In this document: positions 41,201 to 50,595 of the stretch, piece after piece
Position numbering within the stretch: position 1 is the first letter of the stretch
How the letters are laid out: each line of letters opens with the position of its first letter
DNA from: Rhodospirillaceae bacterium
GTDB lineage: Bacteria > Pseudomonadota > Alphaproteobacteria > Rhodospirillales > Rhodospirillaceae
Assembly (NCBI GenBank): GCA_029243545.1
Contig: JAQWRV010000005.1
Location: 186,001 to 250,000 of the forward strand
Reading direction: 5' to 3'
Length of the DNA: 64,000 bases
Position numbers and translations under genes: made by a program
Notes under the pieces: model-generated
Seen by the model: only the letters and a program-made list of their open reading frames with translations
Told to the model about the DNA's origin: nothing
The model's database searches: none

Positions 41201-42400
41201 ATGGCACCAGGTGCTGGCAGCGCGTCTGACGGCGTTACCGTTGAAGAGTTGGTCAGCCGTGCGGCGGTAATAGGACCAGGGCTGGCCGAGCGCCGGGCCA
41301 AGACCTATGACCTGCGCCGCCTGCCAGATGAGAATGTAGCGGACATTGTCAGCGCTGGGCTCATCAAAGGGTGCCAGCCTAAGCGCGGCGGCGGATATGA
41401 ATTGCCGTTCGGGGCACAGACCTCCGCCGGGATGGAGATTGCCAAACATTGCGGCTCGTCTGCCTGGATTGTATCTGTCTGCGGCACCCATCACTGGATG
41501 ATCGGCAAGTTCGCACCGGAAGCACAGGACGACATCTGGGGTAAAAACCCTGATGCCATTTCAGCCTCAGCCTTCGCCTCCGCTTATCAAGAAACCAAGA
41601 AGGTCGATGGTGGATTTAAAGTGTCGGGGCGCTGGATGTTTTCCAGCGGAATTAACGCCTGTGACTGGTGCATTATTGTCGGGCGCATACCACGTGAAAA
41701 CGGCCCGCCGGACGCCTGGTTTATGCTTGTGCCAAAAGAAGAATACGAAATACAGGACAACTGGCGCACTGTTGGTTTGCGCGGCACGGGGTCCAGCGAC
41801 CTCATTATTAAGGACGCTTTTATCCCGGAGCACCGCACCATCGGCGTGGTCGAAATCAACAGCCTCGATACACCGGGCACCGCTGACAACCCAAACAGCG
41901 TGTACCGCATGCCCCTGCATGGGGTGATCAATTATTGTGTGTCCGCGCCAGCTCTAGGCTTGGCTATGGGCGCCATGGACAGTTTTGCCGCTGATATGTC
42001 GCCGCGCACAGACGTGTTTGCACAAAAGATTTCTAGTAACGCGACGCTGCAATTGCGCACGTCGGAGTCCTCCGCAGAGATTGATTGCGCACAACTGCTC
42101 TACACGGCGGATATAGCCCGCATCAGAGCGTCCCTTGAAGGCGGCGCACCCCTAGAGTTGGAGGATATCGCCCGCATGAAGCGGAACGCATCCTATGTCG
42201 GCCAGCTTTCCAAACGGGCCACCAACCGCTTGGCTGAAGCCATGGGCGCACGGGGGCTCGATGAAAGTAATTTTGTTCACACGGCCAAGTCGGACATTGG
42301 CGCCGCCTGTTCCCATATTTCCATGGTCTGGGATACCTGTGCATTGCCCTACGGCATGGCTAAACTCGGTGTCCTAACAGAGGCCCAGATCGGGCCGTAA
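41201..42400 (+). CDS. Acyl-CoA-dehydrogenase-like monooxygenase, tandem copy 1
   Basis: A 399-residue group D flavin monooxygenase. The start is set at 41201 because both downstream copies begin M-A-P, and AGGA precedes it; the frame itself opens 19 codons earlier. Landmarks are LPDENVADIVSAGLIKGCQP, AKHCGSSAWIVSVCGTHHWM, GRWMFSSGINACDWC, GLRGTGSSDLIIKDAFIPEH and a C-terminal helix bundle with RATNRLAEAMGARG. R-x-x-G-S-S and H-H-W are active-site-side features in this group. Two copies follow. Reduced flavin must come from a reductase outside the window. Confidence 0.82.
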   Translation: MAPGAGSASDGVTVEELVSRAAVIGPGLAERRAKTYDLRRLPDENVADIVSAGLIKGCQPKRGGGYELPFGAQTSAGMEIAKHCGSSAWIVSVCGTHHWMIGKFAPEAQDDIWGKNPDAISASAFASAYQETKKVDGGFKVSGRWMFSSGINACDWCIIVGRIPRENGPPDAWFMLVPKEEYEIQDNWRTVGLRGTGSSDLIIKDAFIPEHRTIGVVEINSLDTPGTADNPNSVYRMPLHGVINYCVSAPALGLAMGAMDSFAADMSPRTDVFAQKISSNATLQLRTSESSAEIDCAQLLYTADIARIRASLEGGAPLELEDIARMKRNASYVGQLSKRATNRLAEAMGARGLDESNFVHTAKSDIGAACSHISMVWDTCALPYGMAKLGVLTEAQIGP

Positions 42401-42493
42401 CTCTCATACGAAAAGGCTTGTAGTTGCTCCGCGTACCTATACGCGGTAAGCCGCGACCAAAAACGAAACGAAGGAATTCTGGAGACGCCATCT

Positions 42494-43726
42494 ATGGCCC
42501 CCGACACATCCCAACAAGAGCGCGCCCTGACGACTGAGAACCTTGTGGCCCGCGCTACAGCGCTCGGCCCCAGCCTCTTTGCCCGCCGCGATGAGACAGA
42601 GAAGAACCGGCAGGTCCCCAAAGAGTCCATTGCCGAAATTGTCGAGTCCGGCGTTCTTCGCGCCTGCATGCCATCACGATTCGGTGGGCACGAATTGCCG
42701 TTCGGCGCCCATACAGATGTAGCCATGGAACTGGCCCGCTATTGCGGTTCAACGGGCTGGGTCTCGGGCATCATTGGCAGCCACAATTGGTGGCTGGGTA
42801 AATATAATCCGGACGCACAACATGAGGTCTGGCAGGGTGATCCAGATGCCCTCGTTGGCGCTGCGTTTGCGTCTGCCAAGGGATCAGGCGGCAAGCCAAA
42901 GGACAACGGCTTTGTCGTCTCCGGCACGTGGTTGTATTGCTCCGGCATCGATCACTGCGATTGGGTTTCGCTGATGACGCCCATTTTTTATGGTGATGGT
43001 CCGCCTGACATGGTCATGGTGCTGTTAAAGAAAGGCGAATACGCCATCGACGACGTCTGGTTTTCGCCGGGTATGCGTGGCACCGGCAGTAACAACGTTA
43101 TCGTCGACAATGTGTTTGTGCCGGCGCATCGCGTAACCCGCATGGCGGAATTGAACACCAAAGACTCACCCGGCCGTGTACTCAACCCCAGCAACGTCTA
43201 CAAACTACCGATGCTGGACGTATTCGGATATTCGGTGGCGATGCCAACCCTGGGCTGCGCCAGAAGCACGCTCGATCATTTTGTTAACGGCATGCGTGAC
43301 CGTGTCGCACTGGATAACTCCTCTGTCGCTCAATTCCAAAGCCTGCAATTACGTGCAGCGGAATCATCCGTTGAGATTGATGCCGCAGAAGCAATTTACC
43401 GGCGTGACTTGCAGCATATGTGGCAGGCGGCAGACGATGACCACGACCTCAAACAAGAAGAATTACTACGCTTCAAACGCAACTGCGCTTACGTTACGAC
43501 GTTGGCCAAACGGGCGGCGACCCGCGTGATTGAGGCCATGGGCGCCGGCGGCATGTCGGACAGCAACCCAGCACACACTTCTTTTTCAGATACATTGGCT
43601 GGCGGCGCGCACCGCGCCTTGCAGTGGGATATCAACGGCACCTTCTGGGGTAAGCAATTATTCGGCCTGATGGACAATAAATCAGATCTCGAACGCCGTA
43701 CCGACGCTGCAAAAGACCGCAAATAA
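42494..43726 (+). CDS. Acyl-CoA-dehydrogenase-like monooxygenase, tandem copy 2
   Basis: A 410-residue paralogue. It keeps VPKESIAEIVESGVLRACMP, ARYCGSTGWVSGIIGSHNWW, SGTWLYCSGIDHCDWVSLM and GMRGTGSNNVIVDNVFVPAH, and RAATRVIEAMGAGGMSDSN near the end. It starts 94 bases after copy 1 with GGAGA upstream. The S-G-I-D-H motif is closer to the single gene at 16760 than to copy 1, so the four homologues do not form a simple tandem series. Confidence 0.82.
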   Translation: MAPDTSQQERALTTENLVARATALGPSLFARRDETEKNRQVPKESIAEIVESGVLRACMPSRFGGHELPFGAHTDVAMELARYCGSTGWVSGIIGSHNWWLGKYNPDAQHEVWQGDPDALVGAAFASAKGSGGKPKDNGFVVSGTWLYCSGIDHCDWVSLMTPIFYGDGPPDMVMVLLKKGEYAIDDVWFSPGMRGTGSNNVIVDNVFVPAHRVTRMAELNTKDSPGRVLNPSNVYKLPMLDVFGYSVAMPTLGCARSTLDHFVNGMRDRVALDNSSVAQFQSLQLRAAESSVEIDAAEAIYRRDLQHMWQAADDDHDLKQEELLRFKRNCAYVTTLAKRAATRVIEAMGAGGMSDSNPAHTSFSDTLAGGAHRALQWDINGTFWGKQLFGLMDNKSDLERRTDAAKDRK

Positions 43727-43729
43727 TAT

Positions 43730-44971
43730 ATGGCACCCGACACCGCCCAAACCGACACCGCTACCGTTACCGTCGAAGACTTAGTGGCCAAAGCGGCTGC
43801 ACTGGGACCAAAGCTGGCTGAGCGTAGGGATAAAGCGCGTGAGCTGCGCTGCCTGCCAGAAGAAACGATTGCCGACCTCATCGACAATGGTTTGATTCAG
43901 GCCTGCCAGCCCAAGCGGTTTGGCGGCCCGGAACTGCCTTTCGGGTCTCACACCGATGTGGCTATGGAATTGGCCCGTCATTGCGGCTCTACGGGCTGGG
44001 TGGTTGGCATCCTTGGCAGTCACGACTGGTGGCTAGCAAAATGCCACCCGGACGTTCAGGAGGAAATTTGGGGTGCTGATTCCAAAGCATGGGTTGCTGG
44101 TGGCTTCGCGTTCGAACGGTCTGAACCAACGAAAGCAGATGGCGGGTTTCGCCTATCCGGAGAGTGGGTGTTTGGCTCTGGTGTGCGGCAAGATGGCTGG
44201 TTCGCCATCATGGCCCATGTTCAGGAAGAAGACGGATCAAAAACACCGACCATGATGATTTTACCATCGACTGATTTCCGGGTTAAGGAGGCCTGGGACC
44301 CGCCGGGCCTGATCGGCACAGGCAGTCATAACGTTGTGGTGGACGATGTGTTTGTGCCCACGTATCGCACGATCTCTTTCCTCGAACTCAACAAACGCAA
44401 ATCCATTGGACAAACCATCAATCCGGGCTGGACCTATAACCTGCCCATGCCGCGCGTAGTCAATTATTCCGTCGCCGGGCCGGTCATTGGCATGGCCCGC
44501 GCAGCACTAGATGCATTTTGCGAAAATATCAAATCAAGAACGTCTTACGTGGACCGCGCCCGCCTGCAAGGCTTCGCAACACTACAGGCCCGGGTCGCTG
44601 AATCTTCCGCAGAAATTGACGCGGCCAAGGACATCTACGACGCTGATATGCGATTCATGCGCGATGCCGCTCAAAATGACCGCGAAATTACGCAGCACGA
44701 ACAATATCGCTTTCGTCGTAATTGTGGATATTTGTCCATGCTATGCAGACGGGCTACGCACCGGCTCGCCGAAGCCCTCGGTGCTGGAGGCATGAAGTCC
44801 AGCAATCTCGTGCATCAATTCAACCTGGATGTGCTGGCGGCAACGGGGCACCAGGCTCTGTCATGGGATTCAAATGCCACGCCTTATGGACAGCTTATGC
44901 TTGGGCTTGATCCAAACGTGCTTCCCGGCCAGAAAAAAGTTACCCCTACTCTCTCGCTTGGGCATGATTGA
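43730..44971 (+). CDS. Acyl-CoA-dehydrogenase-like monooxygenase, tandem copy 3
   Basis: A 413-residue paralogue starting three bases after the copy 2 stop. It has LPEETIADLIDNGLIQACQP, ARHCGSTGWVVGILGSHDWW, SGEWVFGSGVRQDGWFAIM and GLIGTGSHNVVVDDVFVPTY, and RRATHRLAEALGAGGMKSSN. Copies 2 and 3 share their N-terminal 50 residues closely. The S-G-I-D-H/N motif is S-G-V-R-Q here, which suggests a changed substrate pocket. Its 3' end overlaps the convergent ChaC gene by 26 bases. Confidence 0.82.
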   Translation: MAPDTAQTDTATVTVEDLVAKAAALGPKLAERRDKARELRCLPEETIADLIDNGLIQACQPKRFGGPELPFGSHTDVAMELARHCGSTGWVVGILGSHDWWLAKCHPDVQEEIWGADSKAWVAGGFAFERSEPTKADGGFRLSGEWVFGSGVRQDGWFAIMAHVQEEDGSKTPTMMILPSTDFRVKEAWDPPGLIGTGSHNVVVDDVFVPTYRTISFLELNKRKSIGQTINPGWTYNLPMPRVVNYSVAGPVIGMARAALDAFCENIKSRTSYVDRARLQGFATLQARVAESSAEIDAAKDIYDADMRFMRDAAQNDREITQHEQYRFRRNCGYLSMLCRRATHRLAEALGAGGMKSSNLVHQFNLDVLAATGHQALSWDSNATPYGQLMLGLDPNVLPGQKKVTPTLSLGHD

Positions 44972-45491
44972 GCAAAGCACTTAATCCTTCGTCTTCAATT
45001 TCCAGCTCACCGAGCTGCCCGATGATGTTGGCCAAGTACTCAAGGCTGCGGCCTTCCGTGCCCGTGCCTTGCAACAGGTATGTGATTTTATCTTCCAACG
45101 GCCAATGACCGGCGAACTGATCGTGTGTCACATCAGCTAAATAGACCCTTGCGGAAACGGCTCGGCCGTCATCTAGGGCTACGTCGTGGTGTTGGGGCAA
45201 GTAGACATCGGTCACCAGTTCCCGTTCATCGAGATAGGCTATCACATCCACCACATCTTTTTGTTCGATAAGATAAGCACGGCCCTTACACGTGCCACCA
45301 GGCATCAAACCGCTGACCAGGCCTGGCACGTCGGACGTGCCGCGGTAATGGATCGACTGGATGCACATGTCCCGCCGGAAGCCATCAAGATGTGCCGGTA
45401 CCATTTCGGCAAAGGGAAATCCCGGCCGCCACATCAACGAGCCGTAGCCAAACACCCAATAGTCGTTGGATTCAGAATGTGTTGTCATCAT
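44946..45491 (-). CDS. Gamma-glutamylcyclotransferase, ChaC-like
   Basis: A 181-residue ChaC-type enzyme that releases 5-oxoproline from gamma-glutamyl groups, chiefly glutathione. The substrate-binding start is WVFGYGSLMWRPGFPF, the family G-Y-G-S-L motif. AYLDERELVTDVYLPQH holds the catalytic Glu. The ATG at 45491 is chosen over one six codons earlier because the family begins close to the G-Y-G-S-L motif. It overlaps the monooxygenase gene tail to tail and is divergent from the DUF2125 gene. It marks the start of a housekeeping block. Confidence 0.85.
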   Translation of the reverse strand: MMTTHSESNDYWVFGYGSLMWRPGFPFAEMVPAHLDGFRRDMCIQSIHYRGTSDVPGLVSGLMPGGTCKGRAYLIEQKDVVDVIAYLDERELVTDVYLPQHHDVALDDGRAVSARVYLADVTHDQFAGHWPLEDKITYLLQGTGTEGRSLEYLANIIGQLGELEIEDEGLSALLNHAQARE

Positions 45492-45541
45492 GCCCTTGTA
45501 CCGCCACATTCCGGCCCGTCAACCATGATAGAGTGAGTTTG

Positions 45542-46597
45542 ATGGAAAATCACCAATCCCCACATGTATCCCGCCGACTAATTTGGATATGCGGTGGCGC
45601 CGTTCTGGCCGTTGCTGCACTCTATAGCAGCCTGTGGCTAATGTTCGCGACCAGCCTGCGCGACGTTGCCATGGACTGGGTCAACGAACAGCGTGCTAAG
45701 GGCTGGGCGATTGCGGTGCATGCCCCCCGCATCCACGGATTTCCTAAATGGCCCGCCATTGATCTCCCTGCCGTGTCCGTAACGGCCCCTCTGGAAGACG
45801 GCGGTTGGTCATGGCAGGCAGACATCTTAACCCTTGAGCCAGCCGCATTTGATCTGACCCGCCTTACCGTACACGCGCCGGGAACACACCTTGTCAGCGC
45901 CCCCTTGGTGACTAATGGATCATGGACGCTTCACGTAGAAAGCGCCGCCGTGGAGCTTGATCTCGACAGCCGCGGCAAGTGGCAAGGCGCACGGATCGAT
46001 TTTGATCAAGCCGAACTGCGGGATTCCTTTGAGCGCCCGTGGATCGGCGCGGTCAGAATCGAAGCCACGTTAGCGCTGGCCGACAATTCTAGCGGGCCGG
46101 GTGACGTGTTTGCCAACTTCACGGGCGCCGCCGACGCGTTGCGTTTCGGCGTGCGGTTGGGGCCGTTCGATCGTACCATGCGTGCATTGCGGCTTGAGGC
46201 AAACCTCGTCGGCCCCATCAATCCCGGGCGCCTTTCGGAAGCCTTGGAGGCCTGGCGGTCCGATGGCGGGAAGCTGGAGGTACGGCGCGTTCTCTTGGAC
46301 TGGCCACCGCTGGCTATTGCAGGCGACGGCACCATGGCGCTGGATGACCGTCTACAACCCATTGGCACCTTTTCCACCCGCATTACAGGCTTTAACGAGA
46401 CGCTCAAGTCCATGGAGGCCGGCGGGATACTTCCTCGGAGCCAAGCAGAGTCCGCGCAAATAATCCTTGGGCTGCTGGCTAAAACACCCCGCGGCAGTGA
46501 TGAACCCGAACTGTCCTTACCTCTGTCCGTGCAAGATCAACGCTTGAGCGTCGGCCCGTTTAATTTGATGGATGTGCCGGAGGTGGGCTGGGAATAG
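45542..46597 (+). CDS. DUF2125 protein, membrane-anchored
   Basis: A 351-residue alphaproteobacterial DUF2125 protein. After a short basic start (MENHQSPHVSRRL) there is one membrane anchor (IWICGGAVLAVAALYSSLW), then a long periplasmic region with the family segments GWAIAVHAPRIHGFPKWPAI, APGTHLVSAPLVT and ALDDRLQPIGTFSTRITGFN, and C-terminal QRLSVGPFNLMDVPEVGWE. The open frame starts 50 codons earlier, but the ATG at 45542 places the anchor at the N-terminus. Function unknown; found with tyrosine and methionine genes in several alphaproteobacteria (general knowledge). Confidence 0.83.
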   Translation: MENHQSPHVSRRLIWICGGAVLAVAALYSSLWLMFATSLRDVAMDWVNEQRAKGWAIAVHAPRIHGFPKWPAIDLPAVSVTAPLEDGGWSWQADILTLEPAAFDLTRLTVHAPGTHLVSAPLVTNGSWTLHVESAAVELDLDSRGKWQGARIDFDQAELRDSFERPWIGAVRIEATLALADNSSGPGDVFANFTGAADALRFGVRLGPFDRTMRALRLEANLVGPINPGRLSEALEAWRSDGGKLEVRRVLLDWPPLAIAGDGTMALDDRLQPIGTFSTRITGFNETLKSMEAGGILPRSQAESAQIILGLLAKTPRGSDEPELSLPLSVQDQRLSVGPFNLMDVPEVGWE

Positions 46598-46609
46598 GTG
46601 CTGGTGGCT

Positions 46610-47272
46610 TTATTCCGGCGGGCCGTATTTATCGATCACCCACGGCTCTTCCGCCGCGTCTGCCGTCCACTTCTGCATAGCTGGCAAACCGAGCACGGCG
46701 TCAGCGTATGCTGAGCTCACATCGTCCATCTCAACGCAATAGGTCTTAAAGCGTGTCACCACCGGCGCGTACATGGCATCGGCAATGGTGAAGGTGCCGA
46801 AAAGAAAATCGCCGTCGCCACCATACTTCGCGCGCGTGTCACGCCAGAGTCCTTGTATGCGGGCGATGTCTTTGCTGACATCCGCCGCCCAGGCACTCGG
46901 CTCATAGGTTTTATCCAGGTTCATGGGCATGGCCGGGCGCATGGCACCGAACCCGGCATGCATCTCCGCCGCGATGGTGCGGGCGCGGGCTTTGGCATGG
47001 GGGTCGGTAGGCCACCACGGCCGGTCGTAAAAGGCATCGGCCAAGTATTCGAGAATGGCCAGTGACTCCCACACTGTAATATCGCCGTGATGCAGGACCG
47101 GCACCTTTCCGGCGGCAGAGTGCTCAAGAATAGCGGGTGAGGTCGAATCCTGATCCAATGGGATGACGACTTCCTCAAACGGAACATCGAAGTGGGTCAT
47201 GGCCAGCCAGGGCCGCAGCGACCACGACGAATACCTTTTGTTGGCTATAACGAGGGTCAGACCTTTGGCCAT
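46610..47272 (-). CDS. Glutathione S-transferase
   Basis: A 220-residue GST with NKRYSSWSLRPWLAMTHFD near the N-terminus, where the S-S-W-S motif carries the glutathione-activating Ser. AAGKVPVLHHGDITVWESLA has the cis-Pro and the E-S glutathione contact. FTIADAMYAPVVTRFKTYC is the C-terminal N-capping motif. It belongs to the YfcF/MaiA-like bacterial GSTs. It is convergent with DUF2125 and 15 bases downstream of the tyrA stop, so it is likely co-transcribed with tyrA and hisC. Confidence 0.88.
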   Translation of the reverse strand: MAKGLTLVIANKRYSSWSLRPWLAMTHFDVPFEEVVIPLDQDSTSPAILEHSAAGKVPVLHHGDITVWESLAILEYLADAFYDRPWWPTDPHAKARARTIAAEMHAGFGAMRPAMPMNLDKTYEPSAWAADVSKDIARIQGLWRDTRAKYGGDGDFLFGTFTIADAMYAPVVTRFKTYCVEMDDVSSAYADAVLGLPAMQKWTADAAEEPWVIDKYGPPE

Positions 47273-47287
47273 GGTTTAGCGCTCCAA

Positions 47288-48175
47288 CTATTCCGCTTGC
47301 TTGGCGTCAATGATGCCGCGGCGAATGGCGCGTGTACGGGCGAACGCCTCTTCCAGCGCATCTCCTTCACTGCGGCGGATGGCACGCTGCATGGCGGTGA
47401 GGTCTTCGGAAAAACGCTGCAAAATTTCCAGAGTTGCTTCGCGGTTGTTGAGAAAAATGTCGCGCCACATGACCGGGTCAGAGGCGGCGATGCGAGTAAA
47501 GTCCCTGAAGCCCGAAGCCGAGTACTTCATCACTTCCTGGCGGAGATCATCTTCCAAATCCGTTGCCGTGCCAACGATGGTGTAGGCGATGAGGTGCGGC
47601 AGGTGCGACGTAATTGCCAACACCCGGTCGTGATGCTCGGGAGTCATGATATCGACCATGGCCCCCATCTGGCGCCATAGCGTCGCTATCTCGTCCACAG
47701 CTTCGTCGTTTGTTGTTTCCGACGGCGTGAGAATCGTCCAGCGACCATCGAACAGTTCAGGGAATCCCGCTTCGGGCCCCGAGTTTTCTGTGCCGGCTAT
47801 GGGATGACCGGGAACGAAGTGAACGTCCTTCGGCATATGCGGCGCTACCGCTTTTACCACCGACTGTTTGACCGAGCCCACATCAGTAACAATGGCGCCC
47901 GGCTTCAATGCAAGGGTAATGGACTCCGCAATCGTGCCGTAGCTGCCGATGGGCGTAGCAATGACGACCAAATCTGCATGCGCGACTGCCTCCGCTGGAT
48001 CTTCAACAGCACGCGAGACAAGCCCCAGTTCCACGGCTTTGGTCCGGGTGCCCTCCGAACGCGCGCACCCAACAAATTCTTCAGCCATACCATCTTGAGC
48101 CATACGCCTGGCCATGCTGGAGCCGATAAGACCGATACCGATGAAGGCGACTTTCTTAAACAGCACCTCAGCCAT
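47288..48175 (-). CDS. tyrA: Prephenate/arogenate dehydrogenase
   Basis: A 295-residue NAD(P)-dependent enzyme of tyrosine synthesis. The nucleotide fold is KVAFIGIGLIGSSMARRMAQ. VVIATPIGSYGTIAESI, DVGSVKQSVVKAVAPHMP, FVPGHPIAGTENSGPEAGF (the H-P-I-A-G-x-E-x-S-G substrate motif) and ILTPSETTNDEAVD follow in normal order. No ACT domain is fused, as in the cyclohexadienyl dehydrogenases (TyrC) of Alphaproteobacteria. Its start overlaps the hisC stop, so the two are coupled. It converts prephenate or arogenate to 4-hydroxyphenylpyruvate or tyrosine. Confidence 0.93.
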   Translation of the reverse strand: MAEVLFKKVAFIGIGLIGSSMARRMAQDGMAEEFVGCARSEGTRTKAVELGLVSRAVEDPAEAVAHADLVVIATPIGSYGTIAESITLALKPGAIVTDVGSVKQSVVKAVAPHMPKDVHFVPGHPIAGTENSGPEAGFPELFDGRWTILTPSETTNDEAVDEIATLWRQMGAMVDIMTPEHHDRVLAITSHLPHLIAYTIVGTATDLEDDLRQEVMKYSASGFRDFTRIAASDPVMWRDIFLNNREATLEILQRFSEDLTAMQRAIRRSEGDALEEAFARTRAIRRGIIDAKQAE

Positions 48176-49268
48176 CGTCGCCTCCCATAAATTTTGTCAG
48201 CGCAGAAAGCACAACTTCCATTTCTTCGTCCGTTCCAAGCGTGATGCGCAAATGATTGGGCAGACCATAGTCTGTTACGCGGCGCGCGATGATACCTTTT
48301 TGTTGTAAATATACATCCGCATCGGCAGCCGTGTAGCCGTGCGTATCGGGAAAACGCGGCACCACAAAATTCGCCGACTCACCTATGATCTCCAACCCGA
48401 GTGCGCGCAGACACTGGAGCGAGACACCCATCCAACGGATGTTGTGGGCGGCGGCGTCAGCTGTGTGATCCGTATCCCGCATCGCCGCAGCGGCAGCGGC
48501 TATGGCTGAGGCATTGATGTTGAACGGGCTACGCAAACGCTCCAACACATCAATGATCGTTTTTGGCCCGTATGCCCAGCCAACCCGCAAACTAGCGAGG
48601 CCGTAAATTTTGGAGAATGTACGGGTCATAATTGTGTTGGGCGAGTCTGATGCTAAAGCCAGGCCTGGTTCGTAGTCAGCGCCGGTCATGAACTCGGCGT
48701 ATGCGCCATCGAGCACGAGCACGATATCTTCGCGCAGGCCTTCACGCAGACTTATGACGTCGGCGCCCGGAATGTAGGTGCCTGTGGGGTTGTTCGGGTT
48801 AGCGATAAACACAATCCGGGTGGTATCCGTCACCGCAGCGAGAATGGCATCAACATCCACCGTGATGTTGGTTTCCGGCGCAACGACAGGTGTGGCCCCG
48901 ACACTGCGCGTGTACAGGCCGTACATAAGAAACCCATGTTCGGTATGGATCACCTCATCTCCCGGGCCAGCATAGGCGCGGCAGATCAAGCCCAGTATCT
49001 CGTCGGAGCCAGCACCGCAAATGATGCGGCTCTCCTCCAGTCCATGGACCTCAGAGATAGCGGCTTTGAGGTCTGCTGCACTGCTGTCGGGATAGCGCGC
49101 TAGTTTGTCTTGAACTTGCGCATAGGCGCCCACCGCTTTGGGGCTTGGCCCCAAAGCGCTTTCGTTCGATGACAACTTGATCACCCGGTCTTGCCCGGAA
49201 AGGCTCGACTTGCCGCCCTCATAGAGTGGGATGTCCATGAGTCCGGCCCTGGGCTGAGGGAGCGCCAT
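48168..49268 (-). CDS. hisC: Histidinol-phosphate / aromatic aminotransferase
   Basis: A 366-residue PLP aminotransferase of class I/II. Landmarks are VIKLSSNESALGPSPKAVGA, IICGAGSDEILGLICRAY, FIANPNNPTGTYIPGADV, LVLDGAYAEFM with the cofactor Asp and Tyr, and RTFSKIYGLASLRVGWAYGP with the Schiff-base Lys (F-S-K). Placed directly upstream of tyrA it probably serves tyrosine and phenylalanine synthesis as well as histidine, as is common in Alphaproteobacteria. It is divergent from metX across 139 bases. Confidence 0.93.
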   Translation of the reverse strand: MALPQPRAGLMDIPLYEGGKSSLSGQDRVIKLSSNESALGPSPKAVGAYAQVQDKLARYPDSSAADLKAAISEVHGLEESRIICGAGSDEILGLICRAYAGPGDEVIHTEHGFLMYGLYTRSVGATPVVAPETNITVDVDAILAAVTDTTRIVFIANPNNPTGTYIPGADVISLREGLREDIVLVLDGAYAEFMTGADYEPGLALASDSPNTIMTRTFSKIYGLASLRVGWAYGPKTIIDVLERLRSPFNINASAIAAAAAAMRDTDHTADAAAHNIRWMGVSLQCLRALGLEIIGESANFVVPRFPDTHGYTAADADVYLQQKGIIARRVTDYGLPNHLRITLGTDEEMEVVLSALTKFMGGDDG

Positions 49269-49308
49269 GACAAAAAGACCTACTTAAACATTGGCTGAAA
49301 CTTGGCCA

Positions 49309-49366
49309 GTCTTAGTTGCAAGACTGGCGGAAATCAAAGAAAACATTGACAGGGCAGTCCCTTGGG
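49309..49366 (+). promoter_or_regulatory. Structured leader of metX
   Basis: Two hairpins stand between hisC and metX: GCCAGTC/GACTGGC (7 base pairs, around 49311-49335), then GACAG...CTGTC enclosing an inner CAGTCCC/GGGGCTG type stem (around 49347-49375). They could be a regulatory leader. The conserved core of the SAM-II riboswitch, often found before this gene in Alphaproteobacteria, was looked for and not seen. Confidence 0.3.
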
Positions 49367-49407
49367 GCTGTCTTGGACAATTATCGTTAAACCATGGACA
49401 GTCGACT

Positions 49408-50595
49408 ATGACCGGTTCAGACCCAGCCCCGGCTGTCACAGGCACGGATGAGCACTTGTCTCCCAGGATCACGCTGGAGGGCCCGCTAGTGCTGCAGTCC
49501 GGAGTATCTCTGTCACCGGTGACCATTGCCTATCAGACCTATGGCGCCCTCAACGCCGACAAATCCAACACCATTCTCATATGCCACGCCTTAACCATGG
49601 ATCAGTATGTTGCAGGTCCTCATCCCTCCACCGACAAACGTGGCTGGTGGGATGCCCTTGTTGGCCCCGGCAAAGTAATCGATACCAACCGGTTCTACGT
49701 CGTGTGCTCTAATGTACTCGGCGGCTGCATGGGATCGACAGGTCCTAAAGAGATCAATCCGGAAACGGGCCAGCCCTATGGATTGCAATTTCCCGTCATC
49801 ACCATTCGCGACATGGTCCAGGCCCAGGCCCGATTGCTGGAGCAGCTGGGCATCGACAAAGTGTTTTGCGTCACCGGCGGCTCTATGGGCGCCATGCAAG
49901 CGCTCGAATGGGCGCACAGGTTTCCAGACCGGATTACGGCCGCCGTCCCCATCGCCGGCTCCTACCGGCATTCGGCTCAAAACATCGCGTTCCATGAAGT
50001 GGGGCGGCAGGCGATCATAGCCGACCCTGAATGGCGTCAAGGCAATTACCTGGAAGAAGGGACCACTCCGCATCGGGGCCTGGCCGTCGCCCGTATGGCT
50101 GCGCATATCACGTACCTGTCTGAGCCGTCTTTACACCGCAAATTCGGCCGCAAACTGCAGGACCGCGACAGCCCGACCTATGGATTTGACGCTGACTTCC
50201 AGGTGGAAAGTTACTTGCGCCATCAGGGCTACACGTTTGTCGACCGGTTCGATGCTAACTCTTATCTCTACATCACACGGGCGATGGACTATTTCGATCT
50301 TGCAGAAGAAAGCAGCGGACAACTCGCGAACGCCTTTAAGGATTCGCCGGTGCGGTTTTGTTTAATCTCGTTCACATCCGATTGGCTTTTTCCAACAGCC
50401 GAGAGCCGAGAGATCGTGCATGCGTTGAATGCCAACGCGGCCAAGGTGAGTTTCGTCGAGATTGAAACGGACAAGGGGCACGATGCTTTCTTGCTGGACG
50501 AACCCGAATTCCACGGCACCCTCAGAGGTTTCATAGAGGGCGCGGCGACATCTGTCGGCTTAGGTTCGGCGAACAAGGAAACGTCTAGTGACTGA
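49408..50595 (+). CDS. metX: Homoserine O-acyltransferase
   Basis: A 395-residue alpha/beta-fold acyltransferase, first step of methionine synthesis from homoserine. The nucleophile elbow is [20 protein letters not shown] (Ser in G-S-M-G); the catalytic Asp is in FTSDWLFPT and His in [29 protein letters not shown] and [12 protein letters not shown] are diagnostic. An earlier TTG-started extension exists, but the ATG at 49408 gives a family-length N-terminus. MetW overlaps its end, as is typical of metXW pairs. Confidence 0.95.
   Translation: MTGSDPAPAVTGTDEHLSPRITLEGPLVLQSGVSLSPVTIAYQTYGALNADKSNTILICHALTMDQYVAGPHPSTDKRGWWDALVGPGKVIDTNRFYVVCSNVLGGCMGSTGPKEINPETGQPYGLQFPVITIRDMVQAQARLLEQLGIDKVFCVTGGSMGAMQALEWAHRFPDRITAAVPIAGSYRHSAQNIAFHEVGRQAIIADPEWRQGNYLEEGTTPHRGLAVARMAAHITYLSEPSLHRKFGRKLQDRDSPTYGFDADFQVESYLRHQGYTFVDRFDANSYLYITRAMDYFDLAEESSGQLANAFKDSPVRFCLISFTSDWLFPTAESREIVHALNANAAKVSFVEIETDKGHDAFLLDEPEFHGTLRGFIEGAATSVGLGSANKETSSD

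Noticed and set aside
49269-49407. SAM-II or SAM/SAH riboswitch before metX
   Set aside because: The conserved core sequence of these riboswitches is not present; only generic hairpins were seen.
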